NCBI GenBank assembly: GCA_028698395.1 | Contig: JAQVDG010000021.1 | Span: forward strand, 1 to 13,667 | Reading direction: 5' to 3' | Origin: Weeksellaceae bacterium | GTDB lineage: Bacteria; Bacteroidota; Bacteroidia; Flavobacteriales; Weeksellaceae | Length of the DNA stretch: 13,667 nucleotides | Shown: piece by piece, positions 1 to 6,157 of the stretch | How the letters are laid out: every line of letters starts with the position of its first letter | How positions within the stretch are numbered: the first letter of the stretch is position 1 | Position numbers and translations under genes: made by a program | Notes under the pieces: model-generated | What the model was told of the DNA's origin: nothing | Seen by the model: the letters and a program-made list of their open reading frames with translations, nothing else | Database searches by the model: none

Positions 1-5
1 AGTTT

Positions 6-13
6 TATCTTTG
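6..13 (+). promoter_or_regulatory. Bacteroidota -7 element upstream of tRNA-Ser
   Basis: The octamer TATCTTTG matches the Bacteroidota housekeeping -7 consensus TAnnTTTG exactly and lies 24 bp before the mature 5' end of the tRNA, a plausible distance for a short leader. The matching -33 TTTG box would fall outside the window, so only half of the promoter can be judged. Confidence 0.6.
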
Positions 14-37
14 CATCGCTTTTGACAAAGAGACCAT

Positions 38-122
38 GGAGAGATGGCAGAGCGGTCGAATGCGGCGGTCTTGAAAACCGTTGAGGGTCACACCTCCGGG
101 GGTTCGAATCCCTCTCTCTCCG
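38..122 (+). tRNA. tRNA-Ser (anticodon UGA)
   Basis: This is an 85-nt class II tRNA. The acceptor stem GGAGAGA (38-44) pairs with TCTCTCC (115-121), and G122 is the discriminator base. The anticodon loop is CTTGAAA (70-76) with anticodon TGA at 72-74, which reads UCA and other UCN serine codons. A long variable arm with a GAGG/CCTC stem (83-86/93-96) is diagnostic of serine or leucine tRNAs. The T-loop TTCGAAT (103-109) is canonical and sits on a 5-bp stem. The 3' CCA is not encoded (the sequence continues G-CAAAC), so it must be added after transcription. It carries its own promoter element and terminator and looks monocistronic. Confidence 0.97.
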
Positions 123-130
123 CAAACAAA

Positions 131-161
131 ATGCTACAGTTGAAAGCTGTGGCATTTTTTT
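131..161 (+). terminator. Intrinsic terminator of tRNA-Ser
   Basis: A 9-bp stem (131-139 with 147-155, including one T-G wobble) and a 7-nt loop are followed by a run of seven T (155-161). The A-rich stretch on the left partly extends the stem. It begins 8 bp after the tRNA end, so it is the natural terminator of the tRNA transcript. Confidence 0.8.
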
Positions 162-411
162 ATTCTCTCATGTTTAAAAGCTCGCTTTTGTAAGTGAGAG
201 GATGAAAAATGACAAAAACACGAAGTGCGTAGCATTTTGATTGCAGATTCCTCACACTGGGCTCAGCGAAGCTAATCCTTCTCTCCGCAGGTTAAAAACC
301 TTAATTATTAAATAGTTAAGTTTTTTTTGTTTTATAGAAATTTATACATTTTTTAAATAACAAACCTATAAAGATTAAAAAAACAAGAATCCATAAATAA
401 AAATAATTATT
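162..411. other. Non-coding spacer with degenerate repeats
   Basis: I see no convincing gene between the tRNA terminator and the membrane-protein promoter. Visible structures are: a nested hairpin with CTCTCA (165-170) facing TGAGAG (195-200) around AAAAG/CTTTT (176-180/185-189); the 10-mer AAAATGCTAC at 128-137, repeated inverted at 229-238; and a stretch at 252-289 that echoes the tRNA-Ser 3' end, including the exact 10-mer TCTCTCCGCA at 280-289. The GC content of 240-290 is higher than that of the AT-rich flanks. From about 300 onward the sequence is simple A/T-rich DNA with a T run near 321-328. Confidence 0.6.
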
Positions 412-419
412 TACATTTG
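412..419 (+). promoter_or_regulatory. -7 element for the 242-aa membrane protein
   Basis: TACATTTG matches TAnnTTTG exactly and ends 24 bp before the ATG at 444, giving a predicted leader of about 17-20 nt. No good -33 TTTG is visible at the usual distance upstream, so the promoter call rests on this box and its position alone. Confidence 0.5.
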
Positions 420-443
420 TTAAAATTTTAAAAACATATTCAA

Positions 444-1172
444 ATGGCAGAAAACAAACAATTTGTAGCAACTGATGAAGCAAAAGGAAAAGCAAAACAA
501 CTGCGTTTATTTGCTCTCTTGGCATGGTTAATTGCAATTGCTGGCGAAGTTTTCGCCATATTGAAATTAATCAAAAACGAAACCTTAGTTTGGTTAATTG
601 TGTGTATTGTTGTGATTCTGGCTTTAGCCGTAACCGGAAATTTAATGTGGAAAAAGGCCAATCGGTTGGATCCTGCTTCCGAAAAAGACAAAACCCGATT
701 TTTTATTCAAAATCAATTGGGAGTTATTATTTCGGTTATTGCCTTTCTTCCTTTGGTTATTCTTATTTTCACTAATAAAGAAGCCGACGGAAAGACAAAA
801 GGAATCGCCGGTGCTGTAGCGGTTATTGCTTTATTGATTGCCGGAATTTCCGGAATTGACTTTAATCCGCCTTCCATTGAAAAATATACTGAACAAATCA
901 ATTCTCAAACCAGTGTAATTAAAGATTTAACCAATGGAATCGACCATGTTTATTGGACTCCTTCCGGAAATAAACTTCATATTTTTGAAGATTGTCAACA
1001 CATCCGAAATAGTTCTGTTTCTGAAGGAACCGTGAAAGACGCTTGGGAAGCAAGAGGAATTGATGACAATGAAATTTGTAAAACTTGCATTTCAAGAGCT
1101 GAAAAAGCAAAAACCAATGACAATCAATTACTTGAAATTCCTGAAGCCGAGGAAGCAATAATGACAGAGTAA
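444..1172 (+). CDS. Four-helix membrane protein with Cys/His C-terminal domain, unknown function
   Basis: I do not recognise a named family for the whole 242-aa protein. There is no cleavable signal peptide. After a charged start, four hydrophobic segments are visible at roughly residues 21-43, 47-69, 87-111 and 119-138, arranged as two hairpins. A soluble tail (140-242) holds a compact motif: YWTPSG at 170-175, H179, the EDCQH segment with C184 and H186, and CKTC with C212 and C215. The order Tyr-x-Thr-x-Ser/Thr-Gly...His...Cys...Cys-x-x-Cys resembles small metal-binding modules at the ends of some nuclease-like or envelope proteins, so zinc binding is a reasonable inference but not shown. 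The C-terminus is acidic. The ATG start fits the TAnnTTTG element 24 bp upstream. It stands alone, with the tRNA before it and a regulator 137 bp after it. It is clearly coding, but its role is unassigned. Confidence 0.85.
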   Translation: MAENKQFVATDEAKGKAKQLRLFALLAWLIAIAGEVFAILKLIKNETLVWLIVCIVVILALAVTGNLMWKKANRLDPASEKDKTRFFIQNQLGVIISVIAFLPLVILIFTNKEADGKTKGIAGAVAVIALLIAGISGIDFNPPSIEKYTEQINSQTSVIKDLTNGIDHVYWTPSGNKLHIFEDCQHIRNSSVSEGTVKDAWEARGIDDNEICKTCISRAEKAKTNDNQLLEIPEAEEAIMTE

Positions 1173-1262
1173 TTTAATACTCTAAAACTATAAGGTTTTG
1201 TGCTTTAATTACGCCTTATTTTATGCTTAATTTTTGCTAATATTTTTTAAAAAAGTGAAAAA

Positions 1263-1270
1263 TATTTTTG
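1263..1270 (+). promoter_or_regulatory. -7 element for the LytTR regulator
   Basis: TATTTTTG matches TAnnTTTG and ends 39 bp before the ATG at 1310. The nearest upstream TTTG (1233-1236) is 26 bp away, longer than the usual 19-21 bp, so the -33 half is uncertain. The 137-bp gap from the preceding gene contains no strong terminator. Only a weak AAAAC/GTTTT hairpin is visible near 1183-1198. Confidence 0.45.
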
Positions 1271-1309
1271 TACCTTGCCTACAATAATTTTTCAGTTTAA
1301 TTAAAAGAA

Positions 1310-2014
1310 ATGTCTTTGAATTACATCATTATTGAGGATAATCCGGGTGCTTTAGCCAATTTGCGAAGTGCTTTAAAATACCATGATGAATTTGTGGAAA
1401 TTGGATTTGCTTCCTCAGTAAACGAAGGAATTAATCTCATACATACACAAAAACCACATTTTGTTTTTTTAGACGTTGAATTAGGAGATAAAAATGGATT
1501 TGATGTTTTAAATGAAATTCAAAAAAACGATTCTCAACTTCCTTTTTTTATCATGACAACGGACTATGTAAAATATGCCCGTGAAGCTGTAAATAAAAGC
1601 GTACTCTACTTTTTGGAGAAACCCATTGATCCGGATGAATTGGATTTAGCTTTAATTAAAGTACAAAAACAATTTTTAGAATTGCAAAGTCATATTGTTT
1701 TTAAAACTTCAGAAGGACATTTATTTGTTGATTTAAAGAATATTACCCATATAGAAGCAGACAATAATGCTTGTTATGTCAATCAACAAAGTAAACGCCC
1801 CATATTGGTTATCAAAACATTAAAAACTATGGAGGATATTCTTCCAAGTAATTTTATCCGGGTACATAAAAGCTTTATAGTCAACAAGAAATATGTTTAT
1901 TTACTCAATACAAGTAAGAAAATGATTTCCATTCAAATGAATAGTGAAATTGAAGAAATTCCGATTGGAAATTCTTATTTAGAATCGGTGAAAAATTCTT
2001 TATTGATTCACTAA
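1310..2014 (+). CDS. LytTR-family response regulator
   Basis: This 234-aa protein has the two-domain layout of cytoplasmic LytR/AlgR-type transcription regulators. The N-terminal receiver domain (about 1-122) shows the acidic pair E9-D10, the phosphoacceptor D55 in FLDVELGD, the T83/T84 switch position and the conserved K104 in EKPID. The C-terminal LytTR DNA-binding domain (about 129-232) shows the typical strands with IEAD (148-151), FIRVHKSFIVN (182-192) and IPIGNSY (217-223). In the family, phosphorylation by a sensor kinase, often a 7TM or LytS-like histidine kinase, promotes dimer binding to direct repeats. No kinase gene lies next to it, so it is an orphan within this window and its targets cannot be predicted. 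All key receiver residues are intact. Its stop codon overlaps the stop of the convergent downstream gene. Confidence 0.93.
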   Translation: MSLNYIIIEDNPGALANLRSALKYHDEFVEIGFASSVNEGINLIHTQKPHFVFLDVELGDKNGFDVLNEIQKNDSQLPFFIMTTDYVKYAREAVNKSVLYFLEKPIDPDELDLALIKVQKQFLELQSHIVFKTSEGHLFVDLKNITHIEADNNACYVNQQSKRPILVIKTLKTMEDILPSNFIRVHKSFIVNKKYVYLLNTSKKMISIQMNSEIEEIPIGNSYLESVKNSLLIH

Positions 2015-3699
2015 TTTCCTACTAAAACTGCTGAAATATTCCAAGCACTAAAGCTGTTTCCTTCCGGTTCTCCTTGTGGAATCAATACTTGAATTTTGTG
2101 TTTCCCGGCTTTTAGATTTCCAACTTCAATCCGATAAGCTTGAGTAATTGTTCCGGGACACCAATTGGAACGACTGTAATCCGAAGAAGAAAGTCCATTA
2201 GCAAAATTTCCTGAAACCGGGTTGTATAAACGGTACGAGCCGCAATCTTCCCGCCATGGAATTAAATCAAAGACAATTTTTTCATCTAAGAGAATTGTGT
2301 TTTTCTTAGGAACAAATTCATCTCCGTTTTCCCAACCGCCATGACCGGTTGTAATATAACGAAGTTCAGCATTTTCTAAATCTTCAGGCACATCAAATTC
2401 CATTAGTAAACCTTTTTTTGAATTAAAAAGTGTACTGTACTCTTGTCCTGCCATTTCCATAACGTTCACTGTGTTGAACAAAGGAATTACCTTTGTGAAA
2501 TCAGAATTTTGCTTAATGCCGGAATGAATAGTTATATTCATTGAGATTTTATGTCCACCTTGGTCATAATTTCCAATAAAAACTCCTAAATACACTTCTT
2601 TTTCACTCAAAAGTGAAGCATAATCTGAAATATCTTGTCGATAAAAAACCGAATCTTGCCAAGTTTTATCTTTCAATTGTACGCGATTATTGAAATGATG
2701 TACACCAAAAGGAGTAAAAAACCGCATTAATTCCACTAAGGGTGTATAAGTTTCTGTTGCAGTAATTCCTTGGTATTTTTTACCGTTTCCGTTTTCATAA
2801 ACCGGTAAAAAATCAACTCCTTTTGTCAATCCATCCATAAAAGATTGTGGCTTATCGGTAGGAATCAAAAACACACTTCCGGTTCGGTCATAAGCATCAC
2901 CGTTGGATTGCTCGGTTAAATCGACAAAAATCTGACTTCCCGGGTTAATTTTCGGGAATTTCACTTTTTTTACTGCAAGAGTCCCATTAGCAAATCGAAG
3001 TTCATTTTCCTTTTTTTCAAAATTTCCTACCCAGTGAATTTGTTGGTTTTCAAAAATCGGAATTGTAACAAATCGACTTCGCCAGATTTTATCTTGATAA
3101 TCAATTTTTTCAAGTGTTTTTGCTTGAGTTGTATTTAAAAATTCAGGAATTTTTATTTTTTCTTTTTTAATTTCTTTTGCTTGAATAGTGAAATTTCCAT
3201 TTCGAGTAAATTTTAAAACGACTCCTAAATTAACACCCAGAACATTTGGAGATGCTTTAACGTCTAATTCATCGGTGTACCAAATTTCAATCGTATTGGA
3301 ATTGATGCTTGTTTTGGCTTTTTTACAGTGATAGCCTAAAATTTGAGTAGTTTCATCTAAAAGTTCAAATTTTTGATTTTCCAAAGAAACAGTATCCAAT
3401 TGGGAAATAGTTTCATTTTCACTTAAAAAAGCATAATTCCAAAACTTGTTTTTAGAAGCCTGAATTAATGTAAATTCATGAGGAAAATCCATTTGTCCGG
3501 TGAATTGTTTTTCAGAAGTAATCCATGTTTTTTCGGTATCGGCAAACACCCAAATTAAATTTTGATTTTCCGGAACATTTCCATTATAGCTTGACTCATA
3601 GATGATTTTAGTTAATTTCCCTGAGGGAAATTGAGTTTGTGCAACACAGAAAATACTTAGAAAAAAACAGCTTATTTTAATTAAAAATTTCACTCTCAT
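2011..3699 (-). CDS. Secreted PNGase F-like protein with GLPGLI-like N-terminal domain
   Basis: The protein has 562 aa. A Sec signal peptide spans residues 1 to about 20 (MRVKFLIK, then a hydrophobic core ending CVA); the lipobox is poor, so a lipoprotein is unlikely. Residues about 25-185 resemble the GLPGLI family of Bacteroidota envelope proteins (LGYHCKKA at 121-128, IWYTDEL at 139-145). Residues about 230-562 resemble peptide-N4-(N-acetyl-beta-glucosaminyl)asparagine amidase F, which removes N-glycans from glycoproteins. Matches include DAYDRTGSV around D271 (equivalent to PNGase F D60), RFFTPFG (326-332), GDEF with E461 (equivalent to E206), and C486 with NWCPG C514 (the conserved disulfide). 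The third acidic residue of PNGase F, E118, seems to align with glycine in FIGNY (374-378), and the CAEWC disulfide is lost. Glycosidase activity is therefore possible but not assured. No T9SS C-terminal sorting domain is seen. It follows the SAM hydrolase gene by 12 bp and is probably cotranscribed with it. Confidence 0.87.
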   Translation of the reverse strand: MRVKFLIKISCFFLSIFCVAQTQFPSGKLTKIIYESSYNGNVPENQNLIWVFADTEKTWITSEKQFTGQMDFPHEFTLIQASKNKFWNYAFLSENETISQLDTVSLENQKFELLDETTQILGYHCKKAKTSINSNTIEIWYTDELDVKASPNVLGVNLGVVLKFTRNGNFTIQAKEIKKEKIKIPEFLNTTQAKTLEKIDYQDKIWRSRFVTIPIFENQQIHWVGNFEKKENELRFANGTLAVKKVKFPKINPGSQIFVDLTEQSNGDAYDRTGSVFLIPTDKPQSFMDGLTKGVDFLPVYENGNGKKYQGITATETYTPLVELMRFFTPFGVHHFNNRVQLKDKTWQDSVFYRQDISDYASLLSEKEVYLGVFIGNYDQGGHKISMNITIHSGIKQNSDFTKVIPLFNTVNVMEMAGQEYSTLFNSKKGLLMEFDVPEDLENAELRYITTGHGGWENGDEFVPKKNTILLDEKIVFDLIPWREDCGSYRLYNPVSGNFANGLSSSDYSRSNWCPGTITQAYRIEVGNLKAGKHKIQVLIPQGEPEGNSFSAWNISAVLVGN

Positions 3700-3711
3700 T
3701 TTAATTTACAG

Positions 3712-4536
3712 TTAAAAAAATTCTATTCTGACTTCGCTTCCTTTGGATAATCCGTACAATGTGCTGGCAGAACCACTGGTTTTGGGATTGCTTCGATACA
3801 TTGCAATTTCAAGATAGCCGGAAGAACCAAATAAAACCATTCCATTTCCGTAATAGTCTGCTTCTTGGTCAAAATCCTTTACTGCATCACGGTAGCTTTT
3901 ATAAATTTCATTGAATTCATAATTCCGATAACTCACAACAAAATTCCGTTTTTTTCTTACTTGATTAAATAACTTTTTTGAAATATTGACAATGGAATTT
4001 CCGAAATTATCAATGTACATCACCGTTCCAATAATCACTTTTTCATCTTTTACAACCGGACGTAAAACGGTAAGTTCTTTAAAATCTCTCAAATGGTGCC
4101 CGACAACTGATAATTTTCCGCCTCTTGCCAAATGACAAGCCACCGGAACAAAAATATCACGTGTGGTAAAAACAGAATCCATGTCCATTTGTGGAATATT
4201 AATTTCGATTACTTCTTTCGGATTAATTTCAGCATTAATTAGAGATAAAATCCCGTTGTTACTTGCTAAAAAATAATGGTCGTCAATAAAAGCGGCAATC
4301 GGTTTTTTGTGTGGAGTTGTCAAATCATCGACTCCGATAATGTGAATGCTGCCTTTTGGGAAATTTGAGTATGAATTTTTAACAATAAATGCACCTTCAG
4401 CAATATCAAATGGTTCAATTTCGTGCGAAATATCTACTATTTTAACATCTGGCAATTCAGTGTAAATTTTTCCTTTTACCGAAGCTACAAAAGGGTCTTT
4501 AATTCCAAAATCAGTTGTTAAAGTAATAATTGGCAT
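3712..4536 (-). CDS. SAM hydroxide adenosyltransferase family protein (DUF62)
   Basis: This 274-aa protein belongs to the DUF62 / SAM hydrolase family, whose characterised members use water to split S-adenosylmethionine into adenosine and methionine and which are related to fluorinase and chlorinase. Recognisable motifs are TLTTDFG (5-11), VDISHEI (34-40), GVDD (68-71), NNGILS (94-99), TTRDIFVPVACHLA (124-137) and IDNFGNSIVNI (175-185). Key positions differ from characterised enzymes: the VVDPGVG region is GVDDLTT with K77-K78 near the catalytic Arg position, and the His of the FHGRD motif is T124. An upstream in-frame TTG at 4545 could add three residues, but the ATG at 4536 gives the normal MPIITLTTDFG start and leaves room for a leader after the predicted promoter. 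It is the first gene of a two-gene unit with the PNGase-like gene. Confidence 0.92.
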   Translation of the reverse strand: MPIITLTTDFGIKDPFVASVKGKIYTELPDVKIVDISHEIEPFDIAEGAFIVKNSYSNFPKGSIHIIGVDDLTTPHKKPIAAFIDDHYFLASNNGILSLINAEINPKEVIEINIPQMDMDSVFTTRDIFVPVACHLARGGKLSVVGHHLRDFKELTVLRPVVKDEKVIIGTVMYIDNFGNSIVNISKKLFNQVRKKRNFVVSYRNYEFNEIYKSYRDAVKDFDQEADYYGNGMVLFGSSGYLEIAMYRSNPKTSGSASTLYGLSKGSEVRIEFF

Positions 4537-4555
4537 AAAATTCAATTCGTCTCAA

Positions 4556-4588
4556 CAAATATATTATGTATTTTTGTATTCAATCAAA
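4556..4588 (-). promoter_or_regulatory. Promoter of the SAM hydrolase / PNGase-like operon
   Basis: On the minus strand a -33 TTTG (plus positions 4585-4588) and a -7 TATATTTG (4556-4563) are separated by 21 bp, an excellent match to the Bacteroidota housekeeping promoter. Transcription should start near 4549-4551, about 13-15 nt before the ATG at 4536, which argues against the TTG at 4545 as start. Confidence 0.7.
4569..4576 (+). promoter_or_regulatory. -7 element for phoH, inside the opposing promoter
   Basis: TATTTTTG on the plus strand matches TAnnTTTG and ends 29 bp before the phoH start. It lies inside the 21-bp spacer of the divergent minus-strand promoter, so the two promoters must share DNA. 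A clear -33 TTTG is not seen upstream on the plus strand. Confidence 0.5.
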
Positions 4589-4605
4589 TTTAAACAAAAA
4601 GATAA

Positions 4606-5556
4606 TTGACAGAAGTAAATTTAGAATTGGCAGAAGTGAGCATTCAAGATTTTTATGGTGCAAACAATGAGAACTTTAAACGAATAAAAACTCACTTTCC
4701 CAAGTTGAAAATAACCGGACGCGGAAAAAAGATTTCTGCGGTAGGCAATGAAAGTAATTTATTGGAGTTTTCTCATAAAATCAGTGAGATTATTCAGTAT
4801 TTACAACATTATAATCGTCTTAACGAAAAGGATATGGAAACCTTATTAGCTCCGGATTACCAACCTAAAATGTCCATTAATAAATCAGAAGAAATTCTGG
4901 TTCACGGTGTGAGCGGAAAACTTATCAAAGCCCATACGCCCGGACAAAGAGAATTGGTTGAAAAAGTGTATCAAAACGATATGGTTTTTGCTATCGGACC
5001 GGCCGGAACAGGGAAAACTTATACCGGTGTTGCCTTGGCTGTGAGAGCTTTAAAGAATAAAGAAGTTCGGCGAATTATTATTACTCGTCCTGCTGTGGAA
5101 GCCGGTGAAAGCCTTGGGTTTTTACCCGGAGATTTAAAAGAAAAATTAGATCCGTATTTACAACCTTTGTATGATGCTTTAAAAGATATGATTCATTTTG
5201 AAAAATTGAATTCGTATTATGAAAAAGGAATTATAGAGGTTGCCCCACTTGCTTTTATGCGTGGCCGAACTTTGGATGAAGCTTTTGTGATTTTGGATGA
5301 GGCGCAGAATACAACTCATTCGCAAATGAAAATGTTTTTGACCCGAATGGGGAAAAATGCAAAATTCATTATCACAGGTGATCCGGAACAGATTGATTTA
5401 CCACCTAAACAAAAATCAGGATTAAAAGAAGCTATGAATATTTTAAAAGAGGTGGATGGAATAGGGATGGTTCAATTGACTGAGAAAGATGTAGTTCGGC
5501 ATAAATTAGTGTCTAAAATATTAAAGGCTTATCGAAATAAAGATGAAGAAGCTTAA
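4606..5556 (+). CDS. phoH: PhoH family ATPase
   Basis: This 316-aa cytoplasmic P-loop ATPase has the normal length and layout of the PhoH/YbeZ family, which is linked to RNA metabolism and ribosome maturation and whose members are often helicase-like. An N-terminal alpha/beta RNA-binding-like region (about 1-75, with FYGANN at 16-21) precedes a Q-type motif TPGQ (111-114), the Walker A motif GPAGTGKT (131-138), TRPAVEAGE (160-168), the Walker B motif FVILDEAQ (227-234) and the sensor-like segment TGDPEQIDL (257-265). The start is a TTG at 4606 directly preceded by an in-frame TAA (4603-4605). No ATG occurs until residue 77, inside conserved sequence, so TTG is the only start that keeps the domain whole. 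It lies 8 bp upstream of the DUF5522 gene and is probably cotranscribed with it. The usual partner ybeY is not adjacent. Confidence 0.95.
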   Translation: MTEVNLELAEVSIQDFYGANNENFKRIKTHFPKLKITGRGKKISAVGNESNLLEFSHKISEIIQYLQHYNRLNEKDMETLLAPDYQPKMSINKSEEILVHGVSGKLIKAHTPGQRELVEKVYQNDMVFAIGPAGTGKTYTGVALAVRALKNKEVRRIIITRPAVEAGESLGFLPGDLKEKLDPYLQPLYDALKDMIHFEKLNSYYEKGIIEVAPLAFMRGRTLDEAFVILDEAQNTTHSQMKMFLTRMGKNAKFIITGDPEQIDLPPKQKSGLKEAMNILKEVDGIGMVQLTEKDVVRHKLVSKILKAYRNKDEEA

Positions 5557-5564
5557 TTAAAAAT

Positions 5565-5762
5565 ATGACACAAAATAAATTTCAGGAAGGTGATTATTAC
5601 AAAACTCCGGAAGGTTATATCGTTATGACCGAGCAATTTCATTTGCGTCGTGGTTACTGTTGTAAAAGCGGTTGCCGACATTGCCCGTATGGTTATGATA
5701 AAAAGACAGACCGTTTTATCAAAAAAGAAACGGATGAGAAGAATTCCTCAAAGAATCATTGA
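5565..5762 (+). CDS. Small cysteine-rich DUF5522-type protein
   Basis: This 65-aa protein resembles the DUF5522 family of short Bacteroidota and proteobacterial proteins of unknown function. The core is a cysteine cluster RRGYCCKSGCRHCPYGY (residues 28-44) with C32, C33, C37 and C40 plus H39, which suggests a metal site or an iron-sulfur-like ligand set; this is inference only. A preceding segment (YYKTPEGYIVMTEQFHLRRG, 11-30) is typical of the family, and a Lys/Glu-rich tail ends the protein. It starts with ATG 8 bp after the phoH stop, has no promoter element of its own, and is followed by a strong hairpin terminator, so it is read as the second gene of the phoH unit. Confidence 0.85.
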   Translation: MTQNKFQEGDYYKTPEGYIVMTEQFHLRRGYCCKSGCRHCPYGYDKKTDRFIKKETDEKNSSKNH

Positions 5763-5787
5763 TTTTCTACTTACTTAATAGAACAAA

Positions 5788-5830
5788 AAACCGTACAATA
5801 ACCGGAGTAAATCCGATCATTGTACGGTTT
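5788..5830. terminator. Bidirectional hairpin terminator between convergent operons
   Basis: A perfect 12-bp stem, AAACCGTACAAT (5788-5799) with ATTGTACGGTTT (5819-5830), is extended by an inner CGGA/TCCG pair of arms (5803-5806/5812-5815). The left flank is A-rich (AAAAAA at 5785-5790), so minus-strand transcripts from rpoBC-DUF3467 get a good U tract. Plus-strand transcripts from phoH-DUF5522 get only a weaker TTTATATTATTT tail. It lies centrally in the 85-bp gap between two converging genes. Confidence 0.85.
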
Positions 5831-5847
5831 ATATTATTTCCCTTGAA

Positions 5848-6153
5848 TTAAGCTTCGCCCGGAGGGCCAAAATTCATAGGAATATTCGCTGCATGACTGT
5901 CTTTAATTTCACCAAACTGATTTTCATAGCGGGAAACATTTTCAGCTAATGCATGTGCCAAACGTTTAGCATGCTGAGGAGTCAGGATGATTCTTGACTT
6001 TACTCTTGCTTTAGGAACTCCAGGCATCATTTGAATGAAATCAACTACAAACTCGGTTGGAGAGTGGTTGATTACCGCCAAATTAGAGTAAACTCCTTCT
6101 GATGTCTGGTCATTGAGTTCAATATCAATGTTTTTATTCTTATTTTCTGCCAT
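5848..6153 (-). CDS. DUF3467 family protein, downstream of rpoC
   Basis: This 101-aa cytoplasmic protein has the features of DUF3467: EGVYSNLAVINHS (19-31), EFVVDFI (34-40), the MPGVPKARVKSRI segment (43-55), LTPQHAKRL (57-65) and a conserved NFGPPGEA end. The family has no established biochemical role that I can name. I chose the ATG at 6153 (MAENKNKN...). An adjacent ATG at 6156 adds one residue, and an ATG at 6171 would overlap the rpoC end by 14 bp and add six low-complexity residues. With the start at 6153 the gene begins 4 bp after the rpoC stop (6158-6160), a spacing that suggests translation by the same ribosomes. It is the last gene of the operon before a strong terminator. Confidence 0.9.
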   Translation of the reverse strand: MAENKNKNIDIELNDQTSEGVYSNLAVINHSPTEFVVDFIQMMPGVPKARVKSRIILTPQHAKRLAHALAENVSRYENQFGEIKDSHAANIPMNFGPPGEA

Positions 6154-6157
6154 CATT

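Noticed and set aside
162..300. CRISPR-like or phage attachment array after the tRNA
   Set aside because: There are only two copies of a 10-mer and one inverted 10-mer, with no regular spacing and no integrase or cas gene in the window.
316..537. Minus-strand reading frame of 73 codons with hydrophobic residues
   Set aside because: It overlaps the promoter and first 30 codons of the membrane-protein gene on the other strand, is dominated by A/T-rich low-complexity codons, and has no promoter element or recognisable motif.
4543..4545. TTG start giving a SAM hydrolase protein three residues longer
   Set aside because: The predicted transcription start is only about 5 nt before it, while the ATG at 4536 gives the canonical family N-terminus.
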